64,000 nucleotides of DNA from Notolepis coatsorum (taxonomy: Eukaryota > Chordata > Actinopteri > Aulopiformes > Paralepididae). Each line of letters begins with the position of its first letter. Positions within the stretch are counted from its first letter, which is position 1. The stretch spans positions 21,471,221 through 21,535,220 of the forward strand of contig OZ020593.1 in assembly GCA_963971535.1 (NCBI GenBank), given 5' to 3'. The translations under genes were made by a program, and so were the position numbers. The notes beneath the pieces were generated by a model. It did no database searches. It saw only the letters and a list, made by a program, of their open reading frames with translations, and had not been told where the DNA came from. Positions 1 to 48,525 of this stretch are shown piece after piece.

Positions 1-1487
1 GCTTTGCTTTTTTGATTGACCTTGGCAGTTGTCATTATCATCCAAAAGTTTGTTACAAGGTGTGTAAAATGTTGCCATCCCTCATTTGAAACATAACCTC
101 ACGTGGACTCGGTGTGGAATAGATCGCAATCTAAAGTGTTCTGTGTGGTTAGTTAGTGCTCACATCGCAAATATGAAATGAAAAAAAAGAAAACGTATTT
201 AATCAGTTGTGTGTTGGTCAGATTTAGTGTATTGGCTTGTGTTCGGGGGGGTGCAGTGTATGATCACTGCACTGTTCCTCTCTTGGTTGAGCAGTCTGTG
301 TGTGTGTGTGTGTGCGCCTGCCATTGTAAATTACTTGTGTGTGTGTGTATGTGCGTGTGTGTGTGCACCTGCCAGTGTAAATTACTTGTGTGTGTGTCTG
401 CCAGTGTTTGTGTGGCATTCTGTCTTTTATACCCTCTCTCAGAATCGTCACTTGATCATAGTATATCTCTAGTGATGCTTACATGTCCAGTGTTTCCTCC
501 AGGTTGATTGCTTGTGGGGGAGGGGGGAGGGGTTGATTGGCCAAGGACTGGCTTCCTCTCACAATCTCCTGTCCACGTTGCCTACATATCCGGCAGAACA
601 TTCCTGAAACCCAAAAAGGAAACAGAAATATTCCTCATTCGTTCTCTGTTCATGCCAATTGGTAATAGATGTTTTTCAGTTCAATATGTATCATACATTG
701 GTCCTCATTCTTGGTAAATATCTTGGTAAAAATGTCGAGGTCAGAGGGTCTGCCGTTGCATCTCTGCTGTGTTGATCCTTGTATTCAACAGGTAGAGCTG
801 AACCGATTTGCGACTGATCACAATTCGATTCGATTCAAATCATACAGCACAAGTACAATACAGCATCCAACCAGAGTGCAAATGTAATAGTAAAGTTCAA
901 TTAAATTGCACTTAAATTGTTCTTTTTTTAGTTAAGTATTGTGTGATTTTGTGTGAAGGGCGGACTAGCAAAGTAAGATTTTCATTGTACGGCAAACTGT
1001 CTGTTTATTGTCATGTGCACAGTTAAACAATCTTGAATCAATAGTAACATACAATGCACAGGTGATGGAACTGCTAAAAGGCTTCATTTGGGATAAATAG
1101 TTGGTGATTGCGTTCAAGTCGATTCTACAGACATCATCGGAATTAAATAATTATAATGATAATAAATACGACAATTACGTTTTTGAGGGGCTATAAATGC
1201 AAAACGTAATGATTATTGTAATTATTTAGTATCGGCAATCCCCAATGAGAAAGCTGTTGAAACCACGGGGGCGCACACTGGTCTGTCCAATTGATGACTG
1301 CCTTTTCGAGTACGTAAATCCTACAGAGAATTTACAATACGAAGCCGTTCGAGAATGCAGAATAAGTACGTAAATCGAGTTACGAAGGAATTCCTTGGTA
1401 AGTTTTACGTATGACCATTGTTTTTATTATATTCGATCAGTTCTCTTCCTCCTCTTGGCCACTTGGTGTAGCTGTCCCCTCCCCTTA
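1..1487. other. usp20 upstream intron, mostly non-repetitive
   Basis: No USP20 exon could be found here. The stretch holds interrupted GT tracts at about 295-400 and AT-rich non-coding sequence; nothing else is recognisable. Confidence 0.5.
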
Positions 1488-1495
1488 GTGTTTTG

Positions 1496-2960
1496 TAGGG
1501 CTGTCCCAGACTAAGGATTTGGATGGTTGACTATGATTGGCCAAAATTTGCCGTTAGTCGACTATTGGTCGACAAATAAAATAAAAAAGTATAATATTTT
1601 ATTAAATTCTTTTTATTAAAAAAAAAAAAAAAAAGATCATTCCATTTGGGCTGTGGGGGGTGCTTAACACTTTGATCGCCATGGGTTAAATTCATAATTT
1701 ACCATCCCTCGCCAGCTCTATTTGTCTATGGAGAAGTTCCCCTTCTTTGCAGGGCTATAACTTTTTAAATTCTATTGCTACATTGCCATTATTATGGCCC
1801 ATTCAAGGTCCTATATGTATTGTTCAGGGTGTAGCAACGTTAAACTTTTTCATTCACATATTCATACTAAAATATGGTCTAAAGTATAAGTATGTTTTTA
1901 TCGTTTTCTGCAGCTTTCTTCAGAACGTGATTTATAGCCCTAAATGCATTATATTGATGATGAAATACAGTTTGGTAGCGATCGGCGCAAGATGAAAAAT
2001 TTCAACTGGACGTACTTCTAGAATGATCTACATATGATCTGATGATGACCGGATGGGCGGGGGATCGTTTATAATTCCGTGGGCAACGTTAGATGATTCA
2101 TCCAGAGTGGGTCATATGTTCATCATAGCAGTTTATATTGAACACGTTAGAATATAACGCTGAATCTTACCGTATGTTCCTCGCGCCGTTGGACGATCAG
2201 CGTGGAGTAGACCGTTTTCGATTATGGGATGTAGAAATGCCCGATCCATTTCCAGGTTGTATAATAGTATATACGTCCAAATAACGTTGTTTATTGAGTT
2301 AGGGCGAGCGATCTATTATCCAGTGTTTCAAGATGGAGTCGCGGGAGCTATAGAGAGTGGCCGGACCACATTTGCATGAGTACTACTGGTTCAAAGGTTA
2401 ATATCCGGTTGGCGATCTGCCGATCGGCCACCAGATGGCGCTCTTGAACCGCTAGAGAGTTGAGAGGAGATCACACTTGTGTCTCAGGGCCCCGGAAAGG
2501 AAATATGATTTCGATGACAGATTTTTGAAATATTGACATCAAAGACGAGTTAAGGCGTCCTCTGCGGAATGAGCATGGCGGGGAATGACGAGTTCCGGCG
2601 TTTTCGGCGGTTAAAGTGTTAATGTCTGAAGGAGTCGACTGAAGGCTTCTTGTCCTCTGCAAAAGCATGCAATTGGTCCACTGATGGATACATCTTGATA
2701 TTTGTCTAGTCTAGTGTGTTCATTAGATGGGTGAAATCCTCTTTCAGTGCCTCTGTGCCTGTTTTCGTAGGCAGTTAGCCTCTGGTATGTGTGCCATTAG
2801 CGTTAGCCACGCTTCTAGGCCTCTTTTCTTTTGGAAAGAATGATTACATTTTTTTTTAATACATTTTTTTATTTTTTATATTCGACTAAGAGGTTGGCCA
2901 GTCGACTACGGCTCCTTTCGACCGATTAGTCGACTAATCGACTAATAGGGGTCAGCCCTA
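1496..2960 (+). mobile_element. hAT-type non-autonomous element, copy 1, with nested TTAA element
   Basis: Termini are TAGGGCTGTCCC and GGGGTCAGCCCTA, flanked by a perfect 8-bp duplication GTGTTTTG (1488-1495 and 2961-2968), the hAT signature. Subterminal tcgactaa repeats occur at both ends. Two more copies lie at 26474 and 52783. The interior is interrupted by a 951-bp TTAA-flanked insertion (1668-2618). There is no transposase ORF. Confidence 0.88.
1668..2618. mobile_element. TTAA-flanked (piggyBac-like) element nested in the hAT copy
   Basis: Flanked by TTAA at 1664-1667 and 2619-2622. Termini CACTTTGATCGCC and GGCGGTTAAAGTG form an imperfect inverted repeat. The 52783 hAT copy has a single TTAA at the matching site (gtgcTTAATGTCTGAAGG), which is the empty site. 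A shorter relative lies at 11911-12346. No coding capacity is seen. Confidence 0.82.
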
Positions 2961-3004
2961 GTGTTTTGTCTTTATTTAGACAACAGGAAGGCATAGTGGG
3001 ACAC

Positions 3005-3120
3005 AGTGTAGGAGAGACACCGTAGAGAAGCCTCTGGCGGGACTCAATCCTATAGGCCAGCAGGGCTACATGTGACTCCAGAGGTGGGGGGGTCTTAACC
3101 GCTACACCATCTCTGGGCAC
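3005..3120 (-). mobile_element. tRNA-like SINE head fragment
   Basis: On the minus strand gatggtgtagcggttaaga resembles a Pol III A box and ggattgagtcccg a B box about 50 bp apart. No target duplication was found. Fragmentary. Confidence 0.35.
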
Positions 3121-3464
3121 TGTGTACTGAACGGTCCAGGAAGACACCTCCCCCCTCTCTGTGTGTGTGGGCGGAGGGGATATGGGGCAGCGGTCTGGAG
3201 CTGCCTCCTCCTTCATCTCCGGCCTGTCCTTCGTCTCCTCCTGCCTGTCTCCTGGTCGAGGGTCGTCTGGTGGTCTCGTCTCGGGCTGCTGCTGGCATCC
3301 CTCCCCTGATTCAGACACGCTGCAGACAGCTGGTGTGAGTGTCTGGATCTTCTGCACCGTCTTCTTCTCCATGTCTCCTTTCCTCCTCTGATGTCAGGAG
3401 TACTCGTTCCGTCCTTCTTGGGTTGTCAGCTGGCCCAAAAACCAATCTCAGCAGCGCCTCCATC

Positions 3465-3842
3465 TTGTTAGGGAATTCTTCCCACCCAAGTTCTTTAATT
3501 GATATTAGTATGGACCAGCTGACAGATTCAAAGCGACAAAGTTGTATTCACAGAGTCTTTATTGTTGATCACACAGAGAACTCTCCTGCAGCCCACGGGC
3601 TCAGCCCCACGCACCGAATGAAGACACATGACATGACATATTTATACCCTCTTGCACAAAGAGAGAAGAGGGGAGGGGTGTGTGTGTTTATCTGTGTGTG
3701 TGTATGTATGTGTGTGTGTGTGGTGTGTGTGTATGTGTGTGTGTGTGTAAGTATGTGTGTGTGCTAGAGGCTAATGGGTTCCAGATGTAGGCAGGGAGAG
3801 ACCCCTACAAGGGTCTCCGCTGGCCGAACAACACCCCAACAA
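3465..3842 (-). mobile_element. Possible LTR fragment
   Basis: The stretch is bounded by TGTTAGGG and CCCCAACA (TG...CA type). On the minus strand it contains AATAAAGACTC, a plausible LTR polyadenylation signal, and a GT microsatellite. The flanks do not show a matching 4-6-bp duplication. An open minus-strand frame (2926-3372) starts ~90 bp inside, but I cannot identify it as gag. Tentative. Confidence 0.3.
3675..3768. repeat. GT microsatellite, interrupted
   Basis: GT-rich dinucleotide run with tat/gga interruptions. Confidence 0.85.
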
Positions 3843-4002
3843 ATCACGGGCCCCGACAGCTGAGTGGGGGAGATGTGTGCGTGTGCATGTGTGGAGGGAG
3901 ACACACAGAGCCACGGTCCTACAGCCTGCATCGTGGGGAGACAATGGGTGCTCAGATACATAAAATATTGACATCAAATATGAACTAAACTATCACCCCT
4001 CT

Positions 4003-4030
4003 CTCTGTGTGTGTGTGTGTGTGTGTTGTG
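4003..4030 (+). repeat. CT then GT tract at usp20 acceptor
   Basis: A ctctctc run and about ten GT dinucleotides lie directly before the tgacag acceptor at 4034. Confidence 0.85.
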
Positions 4031-4034
4031 ACAG

Positions 4035-40602
<36,568 letters not shown>

Positions 40603-40696
40603 GGAGAGAGCGAGAGGTGGGAATCTTAGCTCCCTTGTTGACGAAACACAACTAATGCACGTGTGTACATCCATAATCAAAAGCACACGCACACAT

Positions 40697-40885
40697 TTAA
40701 CCCTTTCACTGCCACACGACCGCCGGTTAACCCTTTCACTGTGACAATACAGGTTAGCCCTTTACTATCACACAACCGACGGCGATGATCCGTCGCGGAG
40801 CTAATGATGCTAACGATGGAGCATCGCCGTCGGTTGTGTGATAGTAAAGGGTTAACCTTCTGTCGTGTGGCAGTGAAAGGGTTAA
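40697..40885. repeat. TTAA-phased palindromic block, copy 2
   Basis: Starts TTAACCCTTTCACTGCCACA and ends with the complement plus TTAA. The centre carries a hairpin (acaaccgacggcgatg and its complement around 40780-40835). Same family as 14180-14571. Confidence 0.8.
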
Positions 40886-40902
40886 GGAGGACCGAGTACA
40901 AG

Positions 40903-41290
40903 ATAAGATAAGATAATCGTTTATTGATCCCCTTGGGGAAATTCGGGTGCCATAACATACAGTAAGCATGGAGGAGGGGGGAGCGGAGGTACAGGTATGG
41001 GCAGGGTAATAGTAGAAAGACATAAATATATAGGCAATATAATTGGATCTGAATATAAAAAAGATGAGGGGGAAAAAACAGTGTAAACAATATAATTAAC
41101 TCTGAATATAAAGTAAACGGTGTAATCAAAGGTGCGGATGTGAGTCTGTATGCGTATTGGTTATATTATACGTTACAATAAATATAGGCAATAAAGAATT
41201 AGGATCTGAATATATAAACTATGAGTAAAAGTAAACGGTATACACAAGGTGCTGTATACTCAAGGTACCCTAACTGGCATTATATACGTC
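40903..41290 (-). mobile_element. LINE 3'-end repeat (ttattgatccccttggg), copy 2
   Basis: Same block as 29095-29470, with ggtacaggtatgggcagggt, aatagtagaaagacata and later cggtatacacaaggt. Confidence 0.65.
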
Positions 41291-41336
41291 ATATGTTGTA
41301 GTCCGTGCAGGTTTTGGTGGTTAAGAGTCAGACACA

Positions 41337-41573
41337 CTTAGTTCTGGAGTTCTGCTGCTGTTAGTTCTGGAGTTCTGCTGCTGTTAGTTCTGGAGTTCTG
41401 TTGCTGTTAGTTCTGGAGTTCTGCTGCTGTTAGTTCTGGAGTTCTGTTGCTGTTAGTTCTGGAGTTCTGCTGCTGTTAGTTCTGGAGTTCTGCTGCTGTT
41501 AGTTCTGGAGTTCTGCTGCCGTTAGTTCTGGAGTTCTGCTGCTGTTAGTTCTGGAGTTCTGCTGCTGTTAGTT
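41337..41573 (+). repeat. 23-bp minisatellite, ~10 units
   Basis: Unit ttagttctggagttctgctg then ctg, nearly invariant (ctgttgctg and ctgccg variants). Confidence 0.92.
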
Positions 41574-41599
41574 CTCGTAGTATGAACTCGTGCGAGGAC

Positions 41600-41925
41600 T
41601 GAATTAACTCGTGCGAACGAACACGAGATTGACATAGAAGCACTTTTCGTTATGGTAGCTTGCATGCAATCACTTAACGCTGGACTTCTGGGTAATAATG
41701 AGCGCTTGTCATTCTTCCCGGCACGTCTCCTGGAACCCCGGGCCCCCACAATGGTTTAATCTCAAAACACACGTAATTTCCCGCCACGCTGCTGACGTCA
41801 GTCTTATGATCTCATCTCACATTCCTCTAGCGCGGCGGAGTGGGAAGGAGGCCAGGGCGAGATGAATATGACCATATGAAGTTAATACATAAGCTTAGAA
41901 ATCTGATATTTAAAGTAAACATTGT
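41600..41925. other. Intergenic sequence without recognisable feature
   Basis: No ORF, repeat family or RNA signature was recognised. Confidence 0.4.
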
Positions 41926-41929
41926 GAAA

Positions 41930-42215
41930 CACAGATTGTATTGATTAGTCAAAATGCACACAGTATTGTGCGAATTACACCCGTCAGGATGCATTAGATG
42001 GCATATTATGTCGGAATGGGGTGTTTCTGAAAAGCGTCTTAAAAGGTGCTGTAAGTGGTATTCTTTTTGTTAAAATGTGTGTTAAATAGTTCTACATTCC
42101 GACAGCCATCACTGATATAGAGTGTTTGGTCAGTAACATGGGTCTCCCAGTCCCTCCACTCTGCAGTAAGCGGAAAATAAATGTTCTGGTATCCCTTCCC
42201 ACATCTTGCCAAGCC
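41930..42215 (-). mobile_element. Inverted partial copy of the 14841-15420 repeat
   Basis: tgtattgattagtcaaaatg, gcgaattacacccgtcagg, catcactgatatagagtgtt and gggtctcccagtccctccac are complementary or identical to 15230-15420 and 14850-14900. Confidence 0.65.
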
Positions 42216-42465
42216 ACATTTGCTTACTGCACAAAATCTACAGAAAATGACTGTAGTTTTAGTCTTTGCCAATTTGGTCAAATTTGTCAACACAGCAAGC
42301 ATGAGCAGTCACTGGTGCATATGTTCATTGAGAACGGGATATCTGCACGACTGTGAGTCAAATGCCTGCATGTGCTTGTTTTACACAATACCTATTTTGA
42401 ACTTCTCAAATCTTGCCCCTGACAAATACCCCCCATGTTATAATAAACTAGAATGGGTGCTTGTC

Positions 42466-42965
42466 AGGGCGGTTAGGTGGCCGAGCGGAGATTGCGTTCG
42501 TCACCAACCCCGGAGCTGTGAGCTGGATTCGCCTGTTCGAATCCAGCTCACAGCTCCGGGGTTGTCACCATCTTGGCTGGCCGTCTGCACTAATACAATT
42601 GGCTGTATTAGAGGGTGGGAGAAGCTGGCGGGGTGGGTCCGGGTCGTTGTAAACAGCGACTCCTACAGTTCGGTCGGGGCGCCTGCTAAGCGCGGATAGG
42701 ACCTGAGTAGGATAGTGTGGTCCTCCCACACGCTACGCCCTCTCGATGAGAATCCGCGCTGCCAGGTGAAAAGAAGCGGTGATTGGCTGGACGTGTGTCG
42801 GAGGAAGCACGTGGTAGCCTCCACTCTCCCAGATGATCTGACTGTGGGGGGTAAGTGCGCAGCGACCAGGAAGGGACTGGGAATTAGCATACGACTAACA
42901 TTGGGATGGGAGAAAATCGGAGGAAAAATGGAGGGGGAAAAAGACCAATAAAAAAAAAAAAAGAA
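42466..42965 (+). mobile_element. tRNA-derived SINE family A, copy 2
   Basis: Flanked by the 15-bp duplication GAATGGGTGCTTGTC (42451-42465 and 42966-42980). Head ggcggttaggtggccgagcg, B box gttcgaatcc, A-rich tail. Almost identical to 30464-30947, so both are young. Confidence 0.92.
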
Positions 42966-43330
42966 GAATGGGTGCTTGTCGGAGCACATTATGTCCGTGG
43001 CATGCTGTAGCTGGTAATAAACATGTCCCCTCAATGAATGAAGGACATATGGCATGTACACACAGGGGTGTAGCTCCAGATTCTGGGCCCCCTGAAAGAA
43101 TGTATTTGTAGGCCCCCAGTGAATGCTAGCGCGCGTAAGCGGAATTTTTTTGTGCCATTTTTTTATTGATGATAACGCATAATATGGTTTTTACCTATAC
43201 ATTCGGATCAGCAGTTCAGCACCTGCACTGTTGGTGGGTGAGCCTAGTAAAGGATGTCACATTGCGTTCATCTTCAATGAATGGACCAATGCAATAGTCT
43301 ACCAAAGCCCCCCCCTCTCTCTCTATATAT

Positions 43331-43393
<63 letters not shown>
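43331..43393. repeat. CA microsatellite
   Basis: (CA)n of about 31 units. Confidence 0.95.
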
Positions 43394-43394
<1 letters not shown>

Positions 43395-43974
43395 GATGCT
43401 ACCGAATTCATGCCGCGGACATAACGCAAAAAAACGAAAACTAATACTGAAACTAACTTTTTAAAACAACTTTTAAACAAAGTAAATATGAATAAAAAAT
43501 ACAAAACTATAATAACTTTCCACAACCCAGTACACAGGGGAGAGCAGCACAGTGACCTGGCATCCTTCCAGTGCCCCCAGGAATGTCTCTCTCTCTCCTG
43601 GGTACTTGACTGCTCTGCATTAGAAGTGTGCTCCCTGATGCGTATAGTGTATCCAGGCTCGGCCATCTCTGTTTAACTCATTAACTGCCCCTGGCTCCGA
43701 CCGTCACCAGGATTCTGAACCTCTAACCTCCTTGAGGTGATAGTTGATGAGTTGATGAGTTCTACGTACACCAGCCTGCCCTGGGATTTATCTGTCACCT
43801 AAACAGCATTTTATGAATTTAAGTTGTTATAACCAGATACAAGTTGCCATGTTGTTTTTTGTTGTTGTTGACCAATAGAAACCAATCCAAAACAAATTTC
43901 AACACTACCTGGTTTGGGCCTAATTCTGCATGGGACATAGATTAGCATAGATTAGATAGATTTAGCATAGATTA

Positions 43975-44453
43975 ATTTTTTTTTTTTGATCCACTTTTTC
44001 TCCCATTTTTCTATGTTTTTCTCCCATCCCAATTTCGTATCATCCAATTCAACCCTCCCCTGTCATGAACGCTGTTTCTTGCCTCCCACAAGCCGGCTGC
44101 AATGTGGACTAAGTCATACATAGCACAAGTCCCCTCCGGTACTTGAGGTAACAGCAGTCGCATCTTTTCACCTGCGCAGCTCGATCTCTCAGTGGCGAGG
44201 AGTAACGCGTGGGAGGCTCACGCTGCCCCCGACACTTCCTGATTCTACTGCGCAGGCGCACCAACCGACCTGTAGGAGTCGCTGTCCACAACGCCCAATC
44301 CCCACCCTTCAGTTTCCCTCCCCGTAATACGGCCAATGTGTATTAGTACGGACGACCAGCTAAACTGAAAACAATGTGGAGAGCTGGATTCGAACACGCG
44401 AACCCAGCGTCTCCACATTGGTGGCGAGTGCCTTGCCCACTACACCACCTAGC
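43975..44453 (-). mobile_element. tRNA-derived SINE family B, minus strand
   Basis: Plus strand starts with a T-run and gatccactttttctcccatt and ends cactacaccacctagccgcc, the complement of the family B head. B box gattcgaacacgcgaac. The flanks share agattaa. Confidence 0.85.
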
Positions 44454-44659
44454 CGCCCCCAGATTAACTTATTTTATTCCACAATGTATGTTTGTAAATC
44501 CAAATAACAATAAAAAAAAATAAAGAAATTAGCATAGATTACCCGAGTCTTCTGTGGTTCTATTCATCTTTATTCAGAATTCTTGATTTGAGACGTCAAG
44601 GGGCCCCTTTGAAAATGGCCGTACCCATGGGAATTCCCCCCCATCAGATTTAAACTAGC

Positions 44660-44792
44660 TTAGCCCTTTCACTGCCACACTACAGAAGGTTAACCCTTTC
44701 ACTACCACACTACAGACGGTAGTGAAAGGTTAACCTTCTGTAGTGTGGTAGTGAAAGGTTAACCGTCTGTAGTGTGGTAGCGAAAGGGTTAA
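44660..44792. repeat. TTAA-phased inverted block, copy 3
   Basis: Two direct units (agccctttcactgccacac, ttaaccctttcactaccaca) and two inverted units, ending gaaagggttaa. Confidence 0.8.
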
Positions 44793-45157
44793 AATAGCTT
44801 TAACTTTGGGGCAAGATTTACCCCATTTGCCAGTAAGCTAGCATGACATGGCTGGTACCTTTTGGATTCCTCAAGATCAATAGTTGTGCGCTAGCTTAGA
44901 AAATGAGCCACTAAACTAGAGGCCTTTTTAAAAGACGGCTAATAAAGTAAATAAATCTGTAACATAAACGGCCGATACCGATAGTTTGTCAAATTGACCC
45001 CTAGAAAATACTATATAAAAGGAATGATCTAAATGTTGGAAATAAGCTTCAATAATTTATTTGGTCAATTATGAGTCTTAAAACCTTAGAAATATAGGAT
45101 TTATTGTAAAAGTGACAAGGTTTTTCAAAGCCAACTCATTTAGAATGTTGGCTCCGG

Positions 45158-45649
45158 GGGCGGCTACGTGGTGCAGTGGGCAAGGCGCTCACCACGAATA
45201 CTGGAGACTGGGCTCGAACAGGTTCGCCTCCCTGTTCGAGTCCAGCGCTCCACATTGCTTTCAGTTTAGCTGGTCGTCCGCACTAATACACATTGACAGT
45301 ATTAGGGGGAGGGAAACTGATGGGTGGGGATCGGGCGTTGTGGACAGCGACTCCTACAGGTCGGTTGGTGCGCCTGCGCAGTAGAATCAGGAAGCGATGG
45401 GGGCGGCGCCCCTCCAAAGCCCAGACCCCTGACGCTGAAAGATCGAGCTGCGCAGGTGGAAAGATGCGACTGCTGTTATCTCGAGTATCGGAGGGGACTT
45501 GTGCTATGTATGACTTAGTCCACATTGCAGCCGGCTTGTGGGAGGCAAGAAACAGCGTTCAAAGACAGGGGAGGGTTGAATTGGATGATATGAAAATTAG
45601 GATGGGAGAAAAATAAAAAATGGGGGAAAAAGTGGATTAAAAAAAAAAT
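45158..45649 (+). mobile_element. tRNA-derived SINE family B with 14-bp target duplication
   Basis: Flanked by AATGTTGGCTCCGG (45144-45157 and 45650-45663). Head gggcggctacgtggtgcagt then gggcaaggcgctc, B box ctgttcgagtccagc, tail gaaaaagtggattaaaaaa. Confidence 0.92.
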
Positions 45650-45879
45650 AATGTTGGCTCCGGCAGACTGGGAGCTGAGGATTCATGTTGAGGCAGTAAA
45701 TTAGTTGTTTTTCCATGCAAAGTGTATGTCTACATACCATGCATGTTTCTTTTCCTCGGGGTATGTGATTTGCTTATAATTTCTGTCCATGTGTGAGTTT
45801 TCTTTTACATTATGTTCTTGAAAATTCAATCAAATATTGTGTTTGAAAAATTAAGAAAAAGGATAGATTTGTCCTCTGC

Positions 45880-46690
45880 TTGTTTCTCATCTCGGCCTGT
45901 CTTCTTCCTCAGGTTGCCCGACATTCCCTGGCTCTGTCGCTCCCGCCGCCCTCACAGGAAACAGAAGAATTTGCACCTCGGTGAAGAAGCACTTTGTAAC
46001 CGTAGCAACGCGTCATTCTGTCGCCAGAAGACATAGCGGTCCTAAACTATCATATATCGTAGTAGGAAAAAGGTATTTATTTATTGAACAATTCTGATCT
46101 GTTTGGGTGTCACAGTGGAAAATAACACGTCACGCGCCCCCATTTCTGGAGCCGCGTCGGCGGCGGTAGCTGTGGCGTTCCTGTGGCGTTCCTGTGGCTG
46201 CTATAGTAGCTAGGTGTCATGATATTAACAGGCGGCGAGAAGAGGAGGTGCGCTGTGACAGACTATTATGCCGGCGAGGAAGGAGAGAAGTGTTCGACTT
46301 TGCTCGCTGACTTTACTTCAGTTCATTCGTCTTCGTCAGGAGGCTCCAACCAACCGACGGACATTGGGGACAGAACGGTTGCCATTATTTGCAATACATT
46401 TGTATCCACACATCAACGCTCAACACTCATGCTACTCAGCGTAGGCATCGGTACAGCGAGAGAGACGTGCACCTTTTTTATAGTAGAAACTCGCCGATCT
46501 GAACCTCTCTGGGAACAGAGGTCGTTTGAACCAGTAAAATGTTTGAAAATTCCTATTCCTTAATAATATGAAGCATGCATGCACACACATTCCAACAAGG
46601 CCCTGTTAATCTCATTTACCCATATAAAGCATGCAACTACAAGAAAACTCCCCCCAAAAGTGTGCACAATTAATTCGATTTGATTTGTTT
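45880..46690. other. Intergenic, no confident gene
   Basis: A 225-nt open frame (45812-46036) contains a strong-looking acceptor (gtcttcttcctcag at 45913) but no protein similarity and no donor partner. A 345-nt open frame (46219-46563) is also unrecognised. Some GC-rich stretches (ggagccgcgtcggcggcggt) suggest non-repetitive DNA. Confidence 0.3.
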
Positions 46691-46724
46691 GCATCCCTGC
46701 ATGGTGTTCCCTATCCCTCCGAGG

Positions 46725-46882
46725 TTCAGATACATGGGGTTCTGCAGTAAAGCATTGAGCATGTAAGGACTGGTTCAGATACATGGGGGTTCTGCAGAGT
46801 AGAGCATTGAGCATGTAAGGACTGGTTCAGATACATGCGGTTCTGCAGAGTAGAGCATTGAGCATGTAAGGACTGTAAGGAC
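46725..46882 (+). repeat. Three-unit ~51-bp tandem repeat
   Basis: Unit ggttcagatacatggggttc, tgcagagtagagcattgagc, atgtaaggact; three copies with small indels. Confidence 0.88.
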
Positions 46883-46884
46883 AC

Positions 46885-47840
46885 ACGCGTTAGAGAGCTT
46901 GTATTAATTTTTCTGTTGTAGATCTGTGGTATATGATTTCCGCGAGCGGAAGTGGGTGATCTGATAACGCACTACTACCTTTGAGCTCAGAGGACTATTC
47001 TGCAAGGATGTTATTATAAAAGGGTGTGAGAAGACACGTGTTAGATCCTGTTCAAATACCACAGAGCTCCACTCGCAGAGGAAGATGGTGAATTCTCGCT
47101 AATCGCCCCTCGATACGTTATCTCAAACGAGAGGTTGTGTTGTTCCGATGGAATTCGACTAGAGTTGATTTTCTGTCATGGCTCGAGACGATGTTATCTC
47201 TTGCTTTGTGAACTGAAATGAGGGATGTAATTGTTCTGTCATGGCTCGAGACAATGCTATCTCTCGCTCTGTGAACTCAAACGAAAGATGTATCGTTCCG
47301 AGTGAAATCCGCCAGCGCCGATCCTCTTGTCACGGGTTGGGTTTGGATTTTATACTCGGTGCAGTGCAACCCGTGTGATTGTGAAACCCAGTTGCGCCAA
47401 TTCACTAGCACAAAATCTACGTTTGTGCTTGTGAATATCCAAGAGGGTTATTTATAGGATAAGACAAAATAGTGGAAAATCCGCTTGGATTATTATTCCA
47501 GCCTGAGACTAGGTTTTTAACGATACTGCTTAAATCTTGTCAAATCTGCACAGACATTCACAAGTGCACAGGACAATAGGGTATATGGTTTGGTAGTATT
47601 AGGCAACCCTCCCACACACACAGCATCAAGCATCAAACCACACCCAAAAAGTACCTGAAATACTTTTTAATCCAGGTGTTTGTTTGTCAATCATGTCCAA
47701 AGATGAATTCCTGTTTTAATATGAGAACATATTGATTTCTCCATTTTGTTAAGAAAATAGAAAAGAAATGCTGCTTTTGTACTATTTGTTGTTGTTCTTT
47801 TCAGTCTGTATCCAGAAGTCAAACCTCTGTGAGGATGTTT
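46885..47840. other. Intergenic sequence, local duplication only
   Basis: Contains a short duplicated block (tctgtcatggctcgagac at 47172 and 47236, tcaaacgaga/tcaaacgaaa). Nothing else was recognised. Confidence 0.4.
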
Positions 47841-47843
47841 GTG

Positions 47844-48525
47844 TTAAAGGAACACTCCACCCAAAAAAATAACGCTGATACTATGCTCTCCATCCCCACA
47901 CATATCCCCCAAAACCATACGTAAGCTATCTTGTACAAACGCAATTGGCTTGAGAGATGTGTGATGTCATTTTGATGTCACATATGCTAGGAAGTGTCGA
48001 TAATATTACAGCTCAGTGAAATCATGAAGATGAAAGAGAATATCAGCATATCCCTTACAGCATCTGTTAATCACTTGCTAAGGTCTCTTTTTCTTTTTTT
48101 TTCCATTTTTATTATTTCACTTAGATGTATTTAATACTTCCTGGAATATGTCAAGGAAACTATAAAAGAAGGAAGGGTCATTAAGTCACTGTGTAGCACG
48201 TGAACGCACATTGGTGTGTGTGGGAACTTTCAGTGCGGCCGACATCGAGTTGAATGGGATCAGCCATCTACTCGTTTATATGTCATTTAAACAGGTTATT
48301 ACCTCGGGTGTCAGAATCATCAGCAATTTGTTGCATTGTTAACTAGCTAACGTTTGATATATTGGTCGATGTAATATCTCCTCAGATAGCTGGTATCTTT
48401 CGACGTGACGACCCTTCCTTCCTTTTATAGTTTCTTTGGAATACGTGACTTTAACTGTAACTGTGTAACCATCAAACCAAAAGGACGACAAATCCGTTAA
48501 ACGTTTTTGGATGGAGTGTTTTTAA
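47844..48525. mobile_element. TTAA-flanked MITE with aacactccaccc ends
   Basis: TTAA at 47844-47847 and 48522-48525. Ends aggaacactccacccaaaaa and tttttggatggagtgttttt are inverted. An inner inverted pair (actataaaagaaggaagggt at 48160 with its complement at 48409) adds a second hairpin. Confidence 0.68.

Noticed and set aside
2926-3372. 148-aa minus ORF as a host gene
   Set aside because: Its C-terminal part runs into the hAT element and contains repeat sequence; no known domain is seen.
1-4034. Search for the USP20 Cys-box exon
   Set aside because: No segment resembling GNSCYMNA or the preceding exons was found, so they must lie upstream of the window.
45812-46036. Possible extra exon with acceptor at 45913
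   Set aside because: No similarity to USP20, PTGES or another family, and usp20 already has its conserved C-terminus and stop at 40602.
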